NCBI GenBank assembly: GCA_040221375.1 | Contig: JAVKEP010000072.1 | Span: forward strand, 25,251-89,250 | DNA length: 64,000 nt | Origin: SHAN690 sp040221375 | GTDB lineage: Bacteria > Bacteroidota > Bacteroidia > Flavobacteriales_G > Salibacteraceae | Reading direction: 5' to 3' | In this document: positions 8,003 to 17,236 of the stretch, one piece after another | Layout of the letters: every line of letters begins with the position of its first letter | Position numbering within the stretch: the first letter of the stretch is position 1 | The notes under the pieces: generated by a model | What the model was told of the DNA's origin: nothing | Database searches by the model: none | The model's input: the letters and a program-made list of their open reading frames with translations, nothing else | Made by a program: the position numbers and the translations under genes

Positions 8003-8443
8003 ATGACCGATCCAAATCATTTTGGCAAGCTAGAACGCATGTACCTTGGTGCCAGGATAAATCGCCAAGTGTACGTGGGAACGCGTATCAAAATCACCCA
8101 TGGCGAGGCACGGATTGAGTACGATGTGACCCCTCATCTTCACCACGCTGCAAATGCGATGCACGGATCGGTCTATTTCAAGTTGTTGGATGACGCAGCC
8201 TATTTTGCCGTCGCCTCATTGGTCTTGGACGTTTTTGTGTTGACAAAATCATTCACGATCGATTTAAAACGGCCATTTACCGAGGGCCTCGTTAGATGCG
8301 AAGGCCGGGTAGCGTCGATCGGAGATAGTGAATTCATCGCCACCTCTGTCCTCACCACGGAGGACGGAAAAATCCTCGCAGAAGGAAAAGGCCACTTCGT
8401 ACGCGGCCGTACGGCGCTGGATACCGTCATAGAATATCGTTGA
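8003..8443 (+). CDS. Hotdog-fold thioesterase (PaaI/DUF4442-like)
   Basis: 146 residues from ATG 8003 ('MTDPNHFGKLERMY'); the frame extends to 7955 with an unlikely leader. The hotdog signature 'ANAMHGSVYFKLLDDAAYFA' (residues ~50-69) matches the HGG-like helix of PaaI-type acyl-CoA thioesterases, with Asp/Asp as probable catalytic region. Strands 'SFTIDLKRPF' and 'VRCEGRVASIG' follow as in the family. It probably hydrolyses an acyl-CoA in the cytoplasm; the substrate is unknown. It is divergent from metB across a 235-base gap, in which I see no other gene. Confidence 0.85.
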   Translation: MTDPNHFGKLERMYLGARINRQVYVGTRIKITHGEARIEYDVTPHLHHAANAMHGSVYFKLLDDAAYFAVASLVLDVFVLTKSFTIDLKRPFTEGLVRCEGRVASIGDSEFIATSVLTTEDGKILAEGKGHFVRGRTALDTVIEYR

Positions 8444-8461
8444 GGGCTCGTCATGCTTCCG

Positions 8462-8481
8462 ATTCGACTCCTTGGTCGAAT
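8462..8481. other. Inverted repeat in intergenic gap
   Basis: ATTCGAC and GTCGAAT form a perfect 7-bp stem with a 6-base loop 18 bases after the thioesterase stop. There is no T-run, so it is at best a weak terminator shared with the convergent gene that ends at 8558. Confidence 0.3.
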
Positions 8482-8557
8482 GCTCCAACCAACAACATTA
8501 TACGTGGCAAGAGCTGAGCCGAAGAGCGACCGAAGCCATCTCCAACAGGTGTTTCGT

Positions 8558-9658
8558 TCAAGACTTAGGTGTCTTGAATGAAATGAGTTTTCTTCCTAGG
8601 TAGACCCGTTGAATCCACCTCGGCAAGATGATGGCCCCCAGCAGTAGGTAAGGATAATACGAAATGATCCTCCAAATGACCCCGATCGAAATGGCGAGCC
8701 CCATCGGCGAAATGAACTGTTGTAAAAACCCTGAAAAAGCGACTTCGGCAACACCGCTGCCTCCGGGCGTTGGCGAAATCAAGAGGATGACCCACATCAC
8801 CAATTGACGGGCATAGATCATGAAATGGTCTAGCAAGGAAAGGTCTGTCAAGGTAAACGACAAAATCAAAAAATTCACCACCCAGAACCGGGCCGTCCAT
8901 GAAAGAAACGTTGCCACAAACGCTTTGGTCCAAAAACTGAACGGTTTGGATCTCAGCTCGAAACTCGTGGTGATCAGATCATTGCCTGTGTCAACTGCTC
9001 CCCTTCGCCATTTCTTCAAAAATGGAAGGGTAAAAACCCAGACAATCAACCTTTTTGCGGCGGTCGGATAGCGGAAAATTCCCAGCCAGATCATCGTGAT
9101 CAACAACAAGATAAATACATAGCCAACGATGAATATTTCCCTCGCTCCGAGGGTGACGCCGAAGAGCTCTTTCTGCAGTGCTACGGGGAAAAGTTCGGAC
9201 CACCCAACGATCAGCAACAAGAGTGGAACCATCAGCACGTAGAACAATTCATCCAAGAAGGCAGTAATCATCACCACGGCGGTACTGCGCCCCAGGGGAA
9301 TGTTTTCTCTGTTCACTATAAAAATGGCTACGCTGGAACCGCCTACGATGCTCGGTGTCACCGAAGATGCAAACTCCCAGAGCATGATCACGTCAAAGGC
9401 TTGGCGCCAATTGAGGTGATTATCGGTCAAGATGCGTATCCGGATCATGTAACCCACGTCTCTGAGTGCCACCATGATCAACGCAACTCCAAACCACATG
9501 GTCGATTTCCAGCTCCATTGAATCATGCTGAGCGCTTCTCTTTGGGCCGTGAAGTCTTGGATTAAAAAGTATGCAACGATTGCCAAACCGATTCCGATCG
9601 GAATGAAGACTTTGCTCGGTGAAAGCAGTTGCCGTATTGGATTTCGTCGCTTTGACAT
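8558..9658 (-). CDS. Lysylphosphatidylglycerol synthase transmembrane-domain protein (UPF0104)
   Basis: 366 residues from ATG 9658 ('MSKRRNPIRQLLSPSK'). Eight or so membrane helices and the family signature 'SPTPGGSGVAEVAF' near residue 315 identify the membrane domain of LPG synthase/MprF, without the aminoacyl-transfer domain. Stand-alone members are thought to move lipids or glycolipids across the inner membrane; the cargo is not known. An upstream ATG at 9673 adds five residues and cannot be excluded. It is divergent from the ArsC/Spx-like gene across 110 bases. Confidence 0.88.
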   Translation of the reverse strand: MSKRRNPIRQLLSPSKVFIPIGIGLAIVAYFLIQDFTAQREALSMIQWSWKSTMWFGVALIMVALRDVGYMIRIRILTDNHLNWRQAFDVIMLWEFASSVTPSIVGGSSVAIFIVNRENIPLGRSTAVVMITAFLDELFYVLMVPLLLLIVGWSELFPVALQKELFGVTLGAREIFIVGYVFILLLITMIWLGIFRYPTAAKRLIVWVFTLPFLKKWRRGAVDTGNDLITTSFELRSKPFSFWTKAFVATFLSWTARFWVVNFLILSFTLTDLSLLDHFMIYARQLVMWVILLISPTPGGSGVAEVAFSGFLQQFISPMGLAISIGVIWRIISYYPYLLLGAIILPRWIQRVYLGRKLISFKTPKS

Positions 9659-9768
9659 GGACTTCTCCTGCAAAGAAAACCTATAAAAAACAGGATTTCG
9701 GATTGACCCGAGATAAATTCATTGCAAGCATTTGCGTAAGCCTAACTTTGGGCTTGAAAAGTGAACCG

Positions 9769-10119
9769 ATGAAGAAGATTCTTTACCTGAGTTCTTGCGA
9801 TACGTGTAAACGCATCATGAAAGAGACCGGCGCCGATGGTTTTGAGCTTCAAGACATCAAAGTAAATCCCATCGATGCAGAGACCTTGGACCGATTGTAC
9901 GCAGAACATGGCAGCTATGAGGCATTGTTCAACAAACGGGCTGTAAAGTACCGCGCTAAAGGGCTCAATCAGCAAGGCCTGAGCGATGACGCATACCGCT
10001 CGTTGATCCTCGATGAATACACTTTTCTAAAACGGCCTGTTTACATCATCGGACCTTCTTCGTTTGTCGGAAACAGCAAACAAACCGTAGAAGCCATCAA
10101 AGCGGCATTGGGTGAATAA
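9769..10119 (+). CDS. ArsC/Spx-family thioredoxin-fold protein
   Basis: 116 residues from ATG 9769; the long upstream extension to 9619 is not family-like. It starts 'MKKILYLSSCDTCKRIMKE', placing a CxxC (Cys10, Cys13) where ArsC/Spx/YffB proteins carry their redox Cys. The C-terminal part 'FLKRPVYIIGPSSFVGNSK' matches the conserved 'xRPxxxxG...vGf' segment of this fold. The arsenate-reductase active site of classic ArsC (CGTSR) is not present, so reductase action on arsenate is not claimed. The gene overlaps the following transporter gene by 8 bases. Confidence 0.85.
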   Translation: MKKILYLSSCDTCKRIMKETGADGFELQDIKVNPIDAETLDRLYAEHGSYEALFNKRAVKYRAKGLNQQGLSDDAYRSLILDEYTFLKRPVYIIGPSSFVGNSKQTVEAIKAALGE

Positions 10120-11026
10120 CGTCACCAAGGCACATATCGCCCTAGTGGCAGTTGGGATTTTCTACGCCGTAAACTATATCGTAGCTAAGGGCATCATGCC
10201 TGACTACATCGGTCCCTCTGGTTTCATTTTCTATCGCGTATTTGGGGCCACAATCCTCTTTTGGATCGTACACCGATTTATCTCCAAGGAGAAGATTTTG
10301 CGTGAAGATTACCCTCGTTTCATTCAAGCCGCCTTGTTTGGTGTTGCAATCAACCAGCTCTTTTTCTTCAATGGACTCAACTTGACATCGCCACTGAATG
10401 CGAGTGTAATCATGACCTCCAATCCAATTTTGGTGTTATTGGCTGCCGCGGTGATACTGAGGGAAAGAATCACGGTGTACAAAGTAGCGGGGATCTCCCT
10501 TGGCCTCGTTGGCTCGCTTTCGTTGATCATACTACCCGTGCTGCTAGGTTTCAGCGATTTAGAATGGCGCGCAGGCGACCCCGTTGGGGATGGCATGGTA
10601 CTGATCAACGCCTTGAGCTACGGCATTTACTTGGTCACCGTGAAGCCCTTGATGACCAAATACCAACCCATGACCGTGATCAAGTGGGTATTCACCTTTG
10701 GCTGCGTGATGGTATTTCCTTTTGGTTACGACCAGGCCTTGGAGGTAGACTGGGCAAACATGCCGAACGAAATCCTTTGGGGAGTTGTGTACGTAGTCGT
10801 TGGAGTTACGTTTTTAGCGTATTTCTTAAACGTCTATGCTATGAAGACAGTCAGTCCGTCCGTAGTGAGCGCATACATCTATCTGCAACCCGTGCTCGCT
10901 GGCACGATGAGCATTGCCCTAGGCATGGAAGAGATCCATTGGGTTAAAATCCTCGCCGCTGTGATGATCTTTTCTGGGGTCTATTTAGTCAGCATGCGGG
11001 TCCAACCCTCGCGACCTACTGAATGA
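10112..11026 (+). CDS. EamA/DMT-family transporter
   Basis: 304 residues and about ten membrane helices in two five-helix halves, each an EamA repeat ('YAVNYIVAKGIMPDYIGP', 'LNASVIMTSNPILVLLAA', later 'VSPSVVSAYIYLQPVLAG'). This drug/metabolite family exports amino acids, nucleosides or other small molecules through the inner membrane; the substrate is unknown. The likely start is GTG at 10112, overlapping the upstream ArsC/Spx-like gene by 8 bases, so the two are translationally coupled. The 3' end overlaps the convergent peptidase gene by 11 bases. Confidence 0.9.
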   Translation: MNNVTKAHIALVAVGIFYAVNYIVAKGIMPDYIGPSGFIFYRVFGATILFWIVHRFISKEKILREDYPRFIQAALFGVAINQLFFFNGLNLTSPLNASVIMTSNPILVLLAAAVILRERITVYKVAGISLGLVGSLSLIILPVLLGFSDLEWRAGDPVGDGMVLINALSYGIYLVTVKPLMTKYQPMTVIKWVFTFGCVMVFPFGYDQALEVDWANMPNEILWGVVYVVVGVTFLAYFLNVYAMKTVSPSVVSAYIYLQPVLAGTMSIALGMEEIHWVKILAAVMIFSGVYLVSMRVQPSRPTE

Positions 11027-13436
11027 TCAACGGCTTCACGCGAAGACCCTTGTCGGCCGTTCCAATGCGTAAGAAGTAAGTTCCTGGCTCAAAGGATGAG
11101 ACATCCAAGCTTCTGCTCAAGCTCGTCCCGGTCCATGCGCCCGATTGAACGCGCCTTCCACTCAAATCGAGGATTTCAATCGAAACGATGGCCGTACTCG
11201 CCTTCACGGTGACCCGGTCTTCGGCTGGGTTGGGGAAGATGACCAAGTCATTTTCAGGGCTTGCATTGCCGATGCCAACACCGGTATTGCTCACCCGGAA
11301 ATTCCAGTTATCGCTCCATTCTGTGTAGACGCCGCCCTTACTTGCCCGCACCCTCCAGTAGTACTTTTGATCGAGCGTGAGGTCTTCGATCAAGGCTTCG
11401 GTATCTTCATTCTCTGGAGATTCATCCAAATAATCCTTCGATCCAGTGCGGAGTTCTGGCGTATCAAACGATGTTTCGGTGTCGATCTCATATTCGTAGA
11501 AATCGACGTCTCCGACAGACTTCCAATCAAGTTTTACATCCTTCGCCAGACCTAGCTTTCCATTGTATGGGGCGTTGAGGAATACCTTGTTCTTGTAGGT
11601 GCCTGAAATCGAAATGTCATCCAAGAAAAGGTTGTTCCCTCCGTCACCGCGAAACTGGAATTTTATCATCGCACCTTCTCGTTTATAGCTATTCCCGATA
11701 TTGAGGGTGTGGGTTTTCCATTCCGTCGTATCCGCCGGCGTCCAAGCGCCAAATTCTAGGCTTTCGACGGAAGCGAGGGTTGTTCCACCCACTACTGCTA
11801 CAAGATCCCAAGTCACTCCGTAGTCTTTACTCATCCAAATCCTGATGTTGTCGCTGTTGTCATCGGTACGTCGTGCAAAGGCTGCCTTGAAGTTGAGCGA
11901 AGCTTGATTGAAAGGTTCTAGATCCAGTGTGTTGGAAATCAGTTCGTCCTGTGTGGATCCGCATAGACCATGATTCTCGATCATGATTGACGCTTCGCCG
12001 CTAAACGACGCTTCTGTGGTCTTTTGCCAAGTGATTCCATCTTCATCCAAATCAACCACGTGCCATTCTTCTCTATCAAACAATTGACCTTCTTCAAAGG
12101 ATTCGATGAAGGGTACCGGCACTCCGCGCTCTGAGACCACCAACACTTCCTTCTCAGCGCTCAGACTATCTGAACCACTGAATGCGGTGAGACTCACGGG
12201 CATTCGCCCTGTTTGAATAAAGGTCACTTCCGGATTCTGTTGGCTTGCTTTCGGTGGGAAGCTCGAAGGTCCAAAATCCCATTTCCAATCATCTGACTCA
12301 TAACGCGTGTGGTCTTCAAACGACGTCGGTCTGTCGGCTACGATGATGTCATTCGCGGGTGCAAAATTTGCTTCCAAGAAGCCCGCAACACCAGTTGCTT
12401 CTAGATTGTCTTCATCCACCAAATCCTTGATCTTGTATGCGCTTGTAGTCGTTGCCTGGGTCATTCGGGTTACCTGCCCTTCTGTAAAGATTGCGCGACA
12501 ACTGCTGTAACTCATGATGTTTTCCATCATATCAGGCGCATCAGAGCTATAAGGAGAACCCGAGCCTGTGAATCCACATGTATTTGCCAGGGATGAGCAA
12601 TCCCAACGGATTTCTCCAACGGGTGGTGTATCGCATACCTGGTCCCCAGCACTGCACGACATTACAGATGAGCAAGCCGAACCGCCAGCCTCGATGGGAT
12701 AGAACGTATGCCATAGGTTAAAGCAATGGCCCACTTCATGTGACAACGTGGTTGGATCTGAACCCGCAGTTCCTGTCGTTCCAAATCGATCGTGCCTGAT
12801 AACGAGGCCCCACTTGCGCCAATCGACTCCTCCGTTGGCTGGAATCATTCCAAATCCATTGACTTGTCCAGACACGCCCAAGTTGATCTCCTCGACCACC
12901 CAAATATGGAAGTACTTCCGCGCCGAAGAGGAAAGCATATCGCCCCAACGGTAGTCATCGCGTACGTCATTTCCCTGGGTGTTGACGTTCAAGGTAATCG
13001 AGTTTTTGTCTCGATTGATGCCGTTGGTCGGGTTCCCAGAAGGATCAATTCCTGCGAGCCTGAACTCGATGTCCATCGCTCCCATGTGCGGTTGAAAAAC
13101 AGGTCTCACGCTGCTCGTATCCGGTACTTGTAGGTTGAATGATTGATTGAGAAAGTCAATTCCACTCTTGACTTGTGCCGTTGAAATATTGGCCTCACAA
13201 TTCCACCAAATAACGTGCACCACCACGGGCACGACGATTTTCCCAGTTCTTCGTGAAGCATCCGACTGAGCAAATTCGGCGCGGATCAAGCTGTCTTGCA
13301 CACGTTGCTCTTCCAAGAGGTTTGGATTGTTTTGAAAGGCTTCTTTGATGAAGAGCTCGGTTCCGCACGAAGCGTTTTGCCCAAAAGCAAATGAAGTGAT
13401 CACCCCAAACAAGGTGAGTGCTATTATATTTTTCAT
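11016..13436 (-). CDS. Secreted M43 (pappalysin-type) metallopeptidase with T9SS signal
   Basis: 806 residues. Signal peptide 'MKNIIALTLFGVITSFAFG', propeptide-like start, then the zinc-peptidase domain with HEVGHCFNLWH near residue 233 (HExxHxxGxxH-type, third His) and a Met-turn 'ENIMSYSSCR'. After about residue 345 come a PKD-like domain, a jelly-roll domain of the MAM/CUB kind ('PFIESFEEGQLFDREEWHV'), an Fn3-like domain ending 'YYWRVRASKGG', and a C-terminal T9SS type A signal ('VIFPNPAEDRVTV ... GTYFLRIG'). Exported by T9SS; a secreted protein-degrading enzyme in family context. It is the downstream member of a tandem pair with the 15854 gene, with 21 bases between. Confidence 0.93.
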   Translation of the reverse strand: MKNIIALTLFGVITSFAFGQNASCGTELFIKEAFQNNPNLLEEQRVQDSLIRAEFAQSDASRRTGKIVVPVVVHVIWWNCEANISTAQVKSGIDFLNQSFNLQVPDTSSVRPVFQPHMGAMDIEFRLAGIDPSGNPTNGINRDKNSITLNVNTQGNDVRDDYRWGDMLSSSARKYFHIWVVEEINLGVSGQVNGFGMIPANGGVDWRKWGLVIRHDRFGTTGTAGSDPTTLSHEVGHCFNLWHTFYPIEAGGSACSSVMSCSAGDQVCDTPPVGEIRWDCSSLANTCGFTGSGSPYSSDAPDMMENIMSYSSCRAIFTEGQVTRMTQATTTSAYKIKDLVDEDNLEATGVAGFLEANFAPANDIIVADRPTSFEDHTRYESDDWKWDFGPSSFPPKASQQNPEVTFIQTGRMPVSLTAFSGSDSLSAEKEVLVVSERGVPVPFIESFEEGQLFDREEWHVVDLDEDGITWQKTTEASFSGEASIMIENHGLCGSTQDELISNTLDLEPFNQASLNFKAAFARRTDDNSDNIRIWMSKDYGVTWDLVAVVGGTTLASVESLEFGAWTPADTTEWKTHTLNIGNSYKREGAMIKFQFRGDGGNNLFLDDISISGTYKNKVFLNAPYNGKLGLAKDVKLDWKSVGDVDFYEYEIDTETSFDTPELRTGSKDYLDESPENEDTEALIEDLTLDQKYYWRVRASKGGVYTEWSDNWNFRVSNTGVGIGNASPENDLVIFPNPAEDRVTVKASTAIVSIEILDLSGRRVQSGAWTGTSLSRSLDVSSFEPGTYFLRIGTADKGLRVKPLIIQ

Positions 13437-13457
13437 GTACGTACTGTTCTTCGCTGA

Positions 13458-15854
13458 TTAACGGCTTATTGTGAACCGTTGATTCCAATGATTATCCGCG
13501 CTTTTGGCTTGAATGAAGTAAATCCCGTTTGGCAGGCCATTGACAGGAATGCTAAGGTCTTGATCCGATTGCATGGATGCCACATTGCGCCGATCCATGA
13601 GCTGTCCGTTCATCGAATAAATCGAAACTTGCAGGTCTTGGACGGAAGTAGGAAGCCTCAAATTGATTTGCCCCTTCGATGGGTTTGGATACACGATAAG
13701 CTCTTGAGCTGAAAGCTCGGATAATCCTACGCCATCATCTGCAACCGTAAAGCTCCAAGCATCACTCCATTCGCTGTTCGTACCTCCGCTTACCGTCCGT
13801 ACACGCCAAAAGTAGGTCTGCCCAAATTCAAGGTCGCTTGTCTTGAATCGCGTGTCTTCTTTTCCAGAATCTTCGTCGTCTATGGCCTCTTGGGTTCCCG
13901 ACGCAACATTCGCTGTGAAGGATGCATTCTTGCTCAATTGAAACTCGTAAGCATCGGCACCGGGTACGGCCCGCCAATCAAGCACAACGTCGCTGTTCAT
14001 TTGCGAGGCGTTGTTATCAGGATAGACCAAGAAGGGCACGATGGAGTACTCTCCGTCGATGTTGATGTTGTCAATGTACAGTTGATTTCCCCCTCCAGGC
14101 TCGAAATCGAACTTGATCATCGCATTTGGCCCTAACCAAGTAAGTGGAACATTCGAAATCGAAAAGCTCTCCCAGTCACTTTGGGAGGAAGGCTTAAAAA
14201 CGCTCGTCGTAAGGGGTTTGCCGCCGTTGAGCTGACCTGAGGTCGCTGACCAGATGGTTTTCCACGTATCGCCGCAATCGTTGCTGATCAGCACGAAGAG
14301 CTTGTCGTTGTCGTCATTATTCGTTTTGCCATAGGCCACCTTAAAGTCGATATCTACTTGCGTCATAGAACGAAAGTCCACTCCTGCTAGGATAAGTTCA
14401 TCGTGATTCTTATCGTCATTTCCGATGTTGTAGACCATATAGGATTCATCGTCGTCGTACCCGACGTCGGTTTTGTATTGCCACTTATACTTGTCGTCGT
14501 CTATTCCAGTATTTACCGTTATCCATTGATCTGCCGGCGAAGAAAAATCCTCTCGGAATGGCATCGGGGCTCCATATACATCCGTGACGAAGAATGCATC
14601 ATCATCGCTGACGGTCATCGTTATGGAACCTTGCGTTACTGTCAGTTCTACGGAGTACATCCCTGGAACATCAAACGTGAACGTCGGGTTTTTCTCAGAG
14701 GAAGTGAAGTTCTGTGGTCCCGTGATGTTCCAATCCCAGGTTTCAGCATCGTACCTTGAATCGTCGAAGAATTGAACAGCTTCTCCCCTGCACGCTGTAT
14801 GCCGGGCAACGCGGTAAGCCGCTGACGTAAGTTCAGTCATTCCTGTAGCCGCATAATTCGCTTCCGTATGCAACGACTTTCTGGCCGCAAAGGCGGCATT
14901 GCTCGAACTGTTCAGTGCCGCCCTCATTCTGGCGACCTGCCCTTCGGTAAACATTGCTTCACAACTCGCATAATCCATATGGTTCTGGACATTGTCCAAG
15001 GATCCGCACGTGGTCTGAGCTGTATTGCAAGAAGAATTATCGACTCCCAAGCAATTAGGCGTGTCGCTCACGCCGTCATCGTCCGAACAATTGTCTAAGC
15101 CAAAGCAAGGATCATTTGAATTGGTTGCTGTTCCGTCACAACCAGGAAAGTTCCCCGTACCCCATGTATGATGAAGGTTAAAAAAGTGACCCGACTCATG
15201 CGTCAATGTGTGTCCATCAGAGATGGCAGTCCCTATCGTTCCTAAGTACCGGTGGTTTGAAATGATGCCATCTGTACCTGCTTGAGGATCATATACTGGC
15301 ATAGTAGAAAAGGCAGAGGCACTTGCCCCAACGACAGTAATCACATCAGACACCCAAAAGTTTAGGTACATAGATCGTGGCCATCCGGATATTTTTGAGC
15401 CGTTGTCGCCAACGTAGGTTTCCATGGATTCAATGCGTTGGATTCCCGTAGTGAAATTTCCATTTGGATCCTTGGCTGCTAATCTGAACTCCAATTCAGC
15501 ATCTCCGATGATACCTTGGAAGGCGCTAACCACATCATCTAATTCAGCATTCTCGGCATTAAACCCCTCATTGAGCACTCGAAGTGCATCGCGGATTTGA
15601 TCATCTACAATGTGCTCAGGGCCATTGTCGTGAAGGATGGTAAATACTACTGGAATAATGATGGTTTCTGCTCTACCGCTGCGCACCTCCTCAAGTTGAG
15701 CTTGCAATAAGCTTGGATCCAATTCATCCGGCGCACCAATCTCGGGGTGGATTGACCGCATGTGGTTCGCATGAATGGCCGTGCCACATTCGTCTTGGGC
15801 ATCTGCGAAAAAAGGAATGCAAACCAAAAGTGCAAAGAGTAAAAAATTCCTCAT
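13458..15854 (-). CDS. Secreted M43 (pappalysin-type) metallopeptidase with T9SS signal, paralogue
   Basis: 798 residues from ATG 15854 ('MRNFLLFALLVCIPFFADAQ', a good signal peptide); an upstream ATG at 15908 gives a worse N-terminus. The zinc motif is HESGHFFNLHH, with a Met-turn 'NHMDYASCEAMF'. A PKD-like domain ('WDWNITGPQNF'), a jelly-roll domain ('PFREDFSSPADQWITV'), an Fn3-like domain ('YFWRVRTVSGG') and a T9SS type A signal ('LIVYPNPSKGQINL ... GIYFIQ') follow. The domain order is the same as in the neighbour, so the two arose by tandem duplication, with much divergence since. It contains an Asp-rich insertion ('NCSDDDGVSDTPNC') near the zinc site that may bind calcium. Confidence 0.93.
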   Translation of the reverse strand: MRNFLLFALLVCIPFFADAQDECGTAIHANHMRSIHPEIGAPDELDPSLLQAQLEEVRSGRAETIIIPVVFTILHDNGPEHIVDDQIRDALRVLNEGFNAENAELDDVVSAFQGIIGDAELEFRLAAKDPNGNFTTGIQRIESMETYVGDNGSKISGWPRSMYLNFWVSDVITVVGASASAFSTMPVYDPQAGTDGIISNHRYLGTIGTAISDGHTLTHESGHFFNLHHTWGTGNFPGCDGTATNSNDPCFGLDNCSDDDGVSDTPNCLGVDNSSCNTAQTTCGSLDNVQNHMDYASCEAMFTEGQVARMRAALNSSSNAAFAARKSLHTEANYAATGMTELTSAAYRVARHTACRGEAVQFFDDSRYDAETWDWNITGPQNFTSSEKNPTFTFDVPGMYSVELTVTQGSITMTVSDDDAFFVTDVYGAPMPFREDFSSPADQWITVNTGIDDDKYKWQYKTDVGYDDDESYMVYNIGNDDKNHDELILAGVDFRSMTQVDIDFKVAYGKTNNDDNDKLFVLISNDCGDTWKTIWSATSGQLNGGKPLTTSVFKPSSQSDWESFSISNVPLTWLGPNAMIKFDFEPGGGNQLYIDNINIDGEYSIVPFLVYPDNNASQMNSDVVLDWRAVPGADAYEFQLSKNASFTANVASGTQEAIDDEDSGKEDTRFKTSDLEFGQTYFWRVRTVSGGTNSEWSDAWSFTVADDGVGLSELSAQELIVYPNPSKGQINLRLPTSVQDLQVSIYSMNGQLMDRRNVASMQSDQDLSIPVNGLPNGIYFIQAKSADNHWNQRFTISR

Positions 15855-15861
15855 GTTGTTC

Positions 15862-15877
15862 TCGTTAGGGCTAACGA
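15862..15877 (-). promoter_or_regulatory. Palindrome just upstream of the M43 start
   Basis: TCGTTAG-GG-CTAACGA, a perfect 7+7 inverted repeat 8 to 23 bases before the ATG at 15854. It could be an operator or a hairpin in the leader affecting translation; there is no independent support. Confidence 0.3.
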
Positions 15878-15937
15878 AATTAGCGAATAGGAATTTGACC
15901 TTCGGCACGAATTAGCGCGGATAGAGGTGGCCTAATG

Positions 15938-16633
15938 CTAGCAGTTGATGTCTGTGAAGCGCTGAATATCCTTTACCAAGCCAAAGACCATCAGTGTATC
16001 GTTCTCCGTAATCGTCGTCTTCGAACTTGGAACACCCAGCACGTGCTGCTCGGTGATCTGTTGGCCATTCTTGGTTTCGAGAAACTCGCGCTTGATAGTG
16101 ATTACAGTCAATTTGTACTTATCCCTCAGCCCGATGTCTTCCAGCGAGCGGTTGATAATTCCCTTCGGCGCTTTGATTTCTACGATCTCATAGCTGTCAG
16201 GAAGTTCGAGGTAACTCAAGATGTTTGGATTCAACAATCGTTCGGCGACGATCTTCCCGACTTCGTCTTCTGGAGAGAGGATTTCGCTCACCCCTATGCG
16301 CTCCAAGATCATGCGTTGGTGTTGACCATGCGCCCGGGCGATGATGCGCTTTACATCCAATTCGAGCAGGTGAGCCGCGCAGAGAAGGAGCGCTTCGAAA
16401 TCTTTACCTATTGCCAATACAACGGCATCTACTTCATGAACGCCTTGAGACATAAGCGCCTTCTTATCCGTGGCATCCATCGTAATGGCGTGGGCAACAT
16501 CGTCTTTGATCGACTCGATGTGGACTGGATTATTGTCGATGGCAATCACCTCGGCGCCTTTACCTGCCAACACAGAAGCAATCGCCCTTCCGAATTGTCC
16601 CAGACCGATTACCGCATACCTTTTTGTTGTCAT
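15938..16633 (-). CDS. TrkA/KtrA-type potassium channel regulatory subunit
   Basis: 231 residues from ATG 16633 ('MTTKRYAVIGLGQFGRAIAS'). An N-terminal RCK/TrkA-N Rossmann domain shows the GxGxxG dinucleotide site and the acidic residue at the end of strand 2 ('VIAIDNN'). A TrkA-C domain follows ('YEIVEIKAPKGIINRSL'). It is a cytoplasmic gating ring subunit that binds NAD(H)/ATP and controls a Trk/Ktr K+ transporter. The membrane partner (KtrB/TrkH) is not in the window. It is divergent from the sigma-factor operon over 120 bases. Confidence 0.92.
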   Translation of the reverse strand: MTTKRYAVIGLGQFGRAIASVLAGKGAEVIAIDNNPVHIESIKDDVAHAITMDATDKKALMSQGVHEVDAVVLAIGKDFEALLLCAAHLLELDVKRIIARAHGQHQRMILERIGVSEILSPEDEVGKIVAERLLNPNILSYLELPDSYEIVEIKAPKGIINRSLEDIGLRDKYKLTVITIKREFLETKNGQQITEQHVLGVPSSKTTITENDTLMVFGLVKDIQRFTDINC

Positions 16634-16703
16634 ATTTCTTGTTAGAGAGAACAAACATAAACAGGATACTCCGATCGCTTTTTTAAAAATATTTACTGTC
16701 CGC

Positions 16704-16729
16704 TGTAACTTTACGGCATCCGCATCGTC
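16704..16729 (+). promoter_or_regulatory. Putative ECF sigma promoter, copy 1
   Basis: TGTAAC (16704-16709), 16 bases, then CGTC (16726-16729). The same pair with the same spacing stands before the outer-membrane gene at 18308-18333, and in both cases the start codon begins 24 bases after CGTC. CGTC as a -10 element is common for ECF sigma factors. It fits autoregulation of the operon. Confidence 0.65.
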
Positions 16730-16753
16730 TCATCTTCAGCAACCTCAACCACC

Positions 16754-17236
16754 TTGACCGTAAAAGAGTACAATGGATTTGTAGATCGATGGGCCGATGG
16801 CCTGTATAGATTTGCTTTGTCCATGTGCAAGGACCGAGATGTTGCGAAAGACGCCGTCCAAGAATCGTTTGTCAAACTATGGGAGCGAAAGGATCAAGTA
16901 GATCCCTCCAAGGTGAAGAGCTATCTCTTCACTACCGTACATCACAAAATTATCGATGGATTCCGGAGAGACAATAAGCACGAAGCGATCGAAAACGCTT
17001 CCATCCAACAGACTACGCATCAGGGCAATCACGATTTACAAGAGGTCCTTCACGAAGCGCTCAACACGCTTTCAGAATTGCAACGAAGTGTGATTCTACT
17101 GCGGGACTACGAAGGGTATAACTACGAGGAAATCACGGAGATTACTGGGCTCTCGCTTTCGCAGGTGAAGGTCTATATTTTTCGAGGGCGACAAAAATTG
17201 AAGCAATACATCGGAAGCATTGAAGCAGTATTATGA
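16754..17236 (+). CDS. ECF RNA polymerase sigma factor
   Basis: 160 residues. Region 2 (residues ~8-70) contains 'DAVQESFVKLWERKD' and 'SYLFTTVHHKIIDGFRR'; region 4 has 'LSELQRSVILLRDYEGYNY' and the HTH 'EEITEITGLSLSQVKVYIFRGRQKL'. The start is TTG at 16754: no ATG or GTG upstream is suitable, and the distance from the promoter-like CGTC equals that of the ATG of the third gene. The next gene overlaps by 4 bases (ATGA). In this family the adjacent gene usually encodes the anti-sigma factor, and this layout fits an envelope-stress or surface-signal regulon. Confidence 0.93.
   Translation: MTVKEYNGFVDRWADGLYRFALSMCKDRDVAKDAVQESFVKLWERKDQVDPSKVKSYLFTTVHHKIIDGFRRDNKHEAIENASIQQTTHQGNHDLQEVLHEALNTLSELQRSVILLRDYEGYNYEEITEITGLSLSQVKVYIFRGRQKLKQYIGSIEAVL

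Noticed and set aside
9769..10119. Calling the ArsC/Spx-like protein an arsenate reductase
   Set aside because: It has CDTC rather than the arsenate-reductase active site, and no other ars gene is near.
15935..16645. Plus-strand frame of 236 codons opposite the TrkA/KtrA gene
   Set aside because: It mirrors almost exactly the span of the minus-strand gene, whose protein has clear RCK/TrkA motifs; the plus-strand product has no family features.
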